From Acidimicrobiaceae bacterium (GTDB lineage: Bacteria; Actinomycetota; Acidimicrobiia; Acidimicrobiales; UBA10347), in contig DNHM01000116.1 of the NCBI GenBank assembly GCA_003485885.1, forward strand, positions 1 through 7,277: a stretch of DNA of 7,277 bases, given 5' to 3'. The translations under genes were made by a program, and so were the position numbers. Shown piece by piece: positions 4,867 through 7,277 of the stretch (position 1 is the stretch's first letter; every line of letters begins with the position of its first letter). The notes beneath the pieces are model-generated. The model was not told the origin of the DNA and made no database searches. It was given only the letters and a program-made list of their open reading frames with translations.

Positions 4867-7180
4867 TGAGCAGCGCGACGTGATCGGTGAACGAGTCCTC
4901 CGCATCGAAGATCGACGGCTTCTGACCGGAGCCGGACGCTACACCGCCGACATCGCGATGCCTGATCAGGCGTACGTCTCGTTCGTCCGTTCCCAGGAGG
5001 CCCATGCCGTAGTCACGTCGGTGGACGTGACCGAAGCTGCATCGGCCGACGGCGTGCTCGCCGTCCTCACCGGCCAAGACTACGAGTCCGATGGCCTCAG
5101 GACCCTGCTTACTCCCGGCAGCCTCCCCGATCATCTCGAGCCAACCCAGCCGAGCCTCACCAGCGACGAACTTTTTCCGCCACCGCCAGCGCTGCCAATC
5201 GTCGTTACCAGGGTGCGACACGTCGGTGAGATCGTGGCACTGGTGGTGGCCGAGACCGCGGCGGCTGCTGTCGACGCAGCAGAGTTGGTCGTCGTCGACT
5301 ACGAGACGCTCCCATCGGTGAGCGATGCCCGGATGGCACTGGCCGACGAGGCTCCGCTGGTGTGGGACTCCGGCAATCTATGTGTTGAGGCAGAGCGCGG
5401 TGACGACGCCCTCGTAGCGAGCACGCTCGAGGAGGCGGCGCAGGTGGTTCGCCTGTCGGTCCACAACCAACGGGTGCACGGCTCGCCGATCGAACCACGC
5501 AGCGCACTGGCTAGCTTCGCCGCTGACTCCGGGCGCTATGAGCTGTATGCCCCGAGCCAGGGCGTACACCGATTTCAACACGCGCTGGCGAAAGCGCTCC
5601 GCGTGGAAACCGGAGCCGTTCGGGTCATCACCCCCGACGTCGGCGGAGCGTTCGGCCTTCGCATTCCTTGTTCAAACGAGTACCCCCTTCTGCTCTGGGC
5701 CGCTCGCCGTTGCGGACGACCAGTGAAGTGGGAAGGCACACGAAGCGAGGGATTCCTGGCCGACGTCCACGGCCGCGACACCTACTGCGACGGCGCTCTC
5801 GCGCTCGGTGACGACGGAAGGATTCTGGCCCTACAACTCGACTACATCGGGAACATCGGGGCCCATCCGCTTTCGTCAGCCGTGCTCTCGAACCTACTCC
5901 GCATGGCGGGCCCGCCCTACCACGTCCCGGCAATGCACGTGAGGGTGCGGGGTGCGTTTACCAACACGGCGCCGACATCGGTGTATCGAGGTGCTGGCCG
6001 ACCGCAGGTCACCTACATCGTCGAGCGGCTCATGGACCTCGGGGCCAAGGCCGTTGGTCTGGACCGGGTCGAGATCCGCCGTCGTAATCTCATCAGTTCG
6101 GCCGCACTGCCCTATCGCACCAGACTTGGGCTCACCTACGACAGTGGTGCCTTTGCCGACAACCTCCAGAAGGCGCTCCAGGTCATCGACTGGGATAACT
6201 TCGAGGCGCGTCGAAGTGATGCGGAACATCGCGGCAAGTTGGCGGGGATCGGCATCGCCAACTATGTCGAGTCGCCGGGTGCGGCCGCCTACGAGCGCAC
6301 CGATGTGACGGTTCGGGCCAATGGAACCGTGCACGTGGTCATCGGCACCCAGGCGTCGGGGCAAGGCCACGAGACCAGCTTCGCCCAGGTGGTGGCTGGC
6401 ACCTTGAGTGTGCCGATGGAGGCGATCACAATCGAGTTTGGCGACTCCGACCAGGCGGAGGGCGGCTCAGGCTCACACGCCGATCGGTCGATGCGCTTGG
6501 GAGGAACGATCCTGGTACGAGCGTGCGAGGATATTCTCGCACAAGGCCGTCTGCGGGCGGCCGAGTGCCTTGGCCACAACGCTGCCACAATCACCTATGC
6601 CGCTGGCCAATTCGCGGCCGCAACCCGTTCGATCAGCCTGTTCGAAGTGGCAGCCGAGGCGCCCCTGGCCGCAACAGCTGAAATCTCAACACGGCTACAT
6701 GCTCACCCCAATGGTGTCGCCGCCTGTGAGGTCGAGATAGACCCTGAGACGGGCGCATTGGCGGTGACGCGTTACGTCAGCGTCGACGACGTCGGACGAG
6801 CCATCAATCCAATGATCGTCGAGGGACAGCTGCATGGCGGGGCCGTGCAGGGCATCGGTGAAGCAGTACTTGAGGAAGTGATCTACGACCCCAACACCGG
6901 CCAGCTTCTCACCGGCTCGTTTCTCGACTACGGGCTTCCCAGCACGGCAGAGACACCGAACCTCGACAGCCGTGTCGAGGAGCACTTGGCCACAAGCAAC
7001 CCCCTCGGGGTGAAGGGCGCCGGCGAAGCCGGCATCACCCCGGCCGCGGCCGTGATTGTTAGCGCCGCGGTCGATGCGTTGCGACCGTTCGGCGTAGCGC
7101 ACCTGGATACTCCCCTCTCTCCAGAGCGCATCTGGAGAGCGATCAGCGGGCGGCAGCGTTCGATGTCACGGCAGACCTGA
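4844..7180 (+). CDS. Xanthine dehydrogenase-family molybdopterin-binding (large) subunit, CoxL form II-like
   Basis: This is the catalytic subunit of a molybdenum hydroxylase, which inserts an oxygen from water into a substrate C-H bond. It binds a molybdopterin cofactor. Normally it passes electrons to separate 2Fe-2S and FAD subunits. From the chosen start it has 778 residues, normal for separate large subunits. An aldehyde oxidase/xanthine dehydrogenase a/b hammerhead domain opens with RLLTGAGRYTADI (25-37) and extends to about 155. The cofactor-binding domains follow, with DVGGAFG (265-271), the active-site loop VYRGAGR (380-386), GTQASGQGHET (501-511), GSHADRSMR (543-551) and GVKGAGEAG (722-730) carrying catalytic E728. 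The loop lacks the cysteine of true CO dehydrogenase (AYRCSFR), so CO oxidation is unlikely. The substrate may be an aldehyde or N-heterocycle, but this is open. The start is ambiguous: TTG 4838, ATG 4844 (23-base overlap with the cupin) or GTG 4880, which has GGTGAT 12 bases upstream. No partner subunit gene is in the window. Confidence 0.93.
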   Translation: MAARRPGDEQRDVIGERVLRIEDRRLLTGAGRYTADIAMPDQAYVSFVRSQEAHAVVTSVDVTEAASADGVLAVLTGQDYESDGLRTLLTPGSLPDHLEPTQPSLTSDELFPPPPALPIVVTRVRHVGEIVALVVAETAAAAVDAAELVVVDYETLPSVSDARMALADEAPLVWDSGNLCVEAERGDDALVASTLEEAAQVVRLSVHNQRVHGSPIEPRSALASFAADSGRYELYAPSQGVHRFQHALAKALRVETGAVRVITPDVGGAFGLRIPCSNEYPLLLWAARRCGRPVKWEGTRSEGFLADVHGRDTYCDGALALGDDGRILALQLDYIGNIGAHPLSSAVLSNLLRMAGPPYHVPAMHVRVRGAFTNTAPTSVYRGAGRPQVTYIVERLMDLGAKAVGLDRVEIRRRNLISSAALPYRTRLGLTYDSGAFADNLQKALQVIDWDNFEARRSDAEHRGKLAGIGIANYVESPGAAAYERTDVTVRANGTVHVVIGTQASGQGHETSFAQVVAGTLSVPMEAITIEFGDSDQAEGGSGSHADRSMRLGGTILVRACEDILAQGRLRAAECLGHNAATITYAAGQFAAATRSISLFEVAAEAPLAATAEISTRLHAHPNGVAACEVEIDPETGALAVTRYVSVDDVGRAINPMIVEGQLHGGAVQGIGEAVLEEVIYDPNTGQLLTGSFLDYGLPSTAETPNLDSRVEEHLATSNPLGVKGAGEAGITPAAAVIVSAAVDALRPFGVAHLDTPLSPERIWRAISGRQRSMSRQT

Positions 7181-7228
7181 CCAACAGCGACGAGTCATGG
7201 AACGTGCTCCAGGTGCAACTGCCGTGAC
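7165..7228. repeat. Perfect 10-bp inverted repeat spanning the hydroxylase stop codon
   Basis: GTCACGGCAG (7165-7174) and CTGCCGTGAC (7219-7228) are exact reverse complements separated by 44 bases that include the hydroxylase TGA. They could pair in the transcript as a long-looped 3' end structure. A repeat of this size and spacing is expected about once in every couple of windows of this length, so it may be chance. Confidence 0.25.
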
Positions 7229-7245
7229 GGCCGCATGTCGAGGAG

Positions 7246-7266
7246 GGACACTGGTCAGCAGTGTTC
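7246..7266 (+). terminator. Small hairpin downstream of the hydroxylase, weak terminator candidate
   Basis: ACACTG-GTCAG-CAGTGT (7248-7264) is a perfect 6-bp stem with a 5-base loop. One G-T and one G-C pair extend it to 7246-7266. It lies 65 bases after the hydroxylase stop. There is no T run, so terminator function is uncertain. The remaining tail to 7277 has no supportable gene. A frame from ATG 7197 stays open to the edge but shows no ribosome-binding site and no recognisable N-terminus. Confidence 0.25.
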
Positions 7267-7277
7267 GCCCCTCTGCT

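Noticed and set aside
4289..5221. Long minus-strand open frame of 310 codons opposite the cupin and hydroxylase genes
   Set aside because: It lies antisense to two well-supported genes, its protein has no recognisable motif, and long antisense frames are common in high-GC DNA.
4838..7180. Annotation of the molybdenum protein as aerobic carbon-monoxide dehydrogenase CoxL
   Set aside because: The active-site loop is VYRGAGR and lacks the cysteine that holds copper in genuine CO dehydrogenases.
7197..7277. Frame from ATG 7197 open to the window edge, possibly the next gene of the hydroxylase operon
   Set aside because: Only 27 codons are visible, there is no ribosome-binding site, and the residues do not resemble the N-terminus of a FAD or 2Fe-2S subunit.

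Overview
The window is high-GC DNA (G/C-rich third codon positions throughout) with gene content and protein styles that suggest an actinobacterium, possibly an Acidimicrobiia-like marine or soil lineage. That assignment is an inference from protein character. There is no 16S or other decisive marker here. No tRNA, rRNA, CRISPR array, transposase or phage gene was seen.

Layout, left to right. (1) Minus strand, 1-446: the first 148 codons of a Bcp/PrxQ-type peroxiredoxin that runs off the left edge. (2) 447-634: a divergent promoter region holding a perfect 16-bp palindrome just upstream of the peroxiredoxin and two similar dyads upstream of the transporter genes. (3) 635-3949: a two-gene transporter operon, a LolD/MacB-class ABC ATPase followed 9 bases later by an 852-residue FtsX/MacB-type permease with two homologous membrane modules. 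(4) 3950-4308: a 359-base stretch with no convincing intact gene, one GC-rich hairpin just after the permease stop, and coding-like scraps that may be the remains of a regulator. (5) 4309-7180: a 185-residue cupin overlapped at its 3' end by the large, molybdopterin-binding subunit of a xanthine-dehydrogenase-family hydroxylase. (6) 7181-7277: a short tail with inverted repeats and no supportable gene.

How the genes work together. The ATPase and permease should form one membrane complex of the MacB mechanotransmission type. No membrane-fusion partner gene is next to them. The cupin and the molybdenum hydroxylase overlap, so they are almost certainly co-transcribed and translationally linked. 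They may act on the same small organic compound. The FAD and 2Fe-2S subunits that such a hydroxylase normally needs are not in the window. The peroxiredoxin is an independent antioxidant gene.

Nothing here is clearly a new system. The most useful leads are the unusual cupin/molybdenum-hydroxylase pair, the operator-like sites in the divergent promoter region, and the possible gene remnant at 3950-4312.
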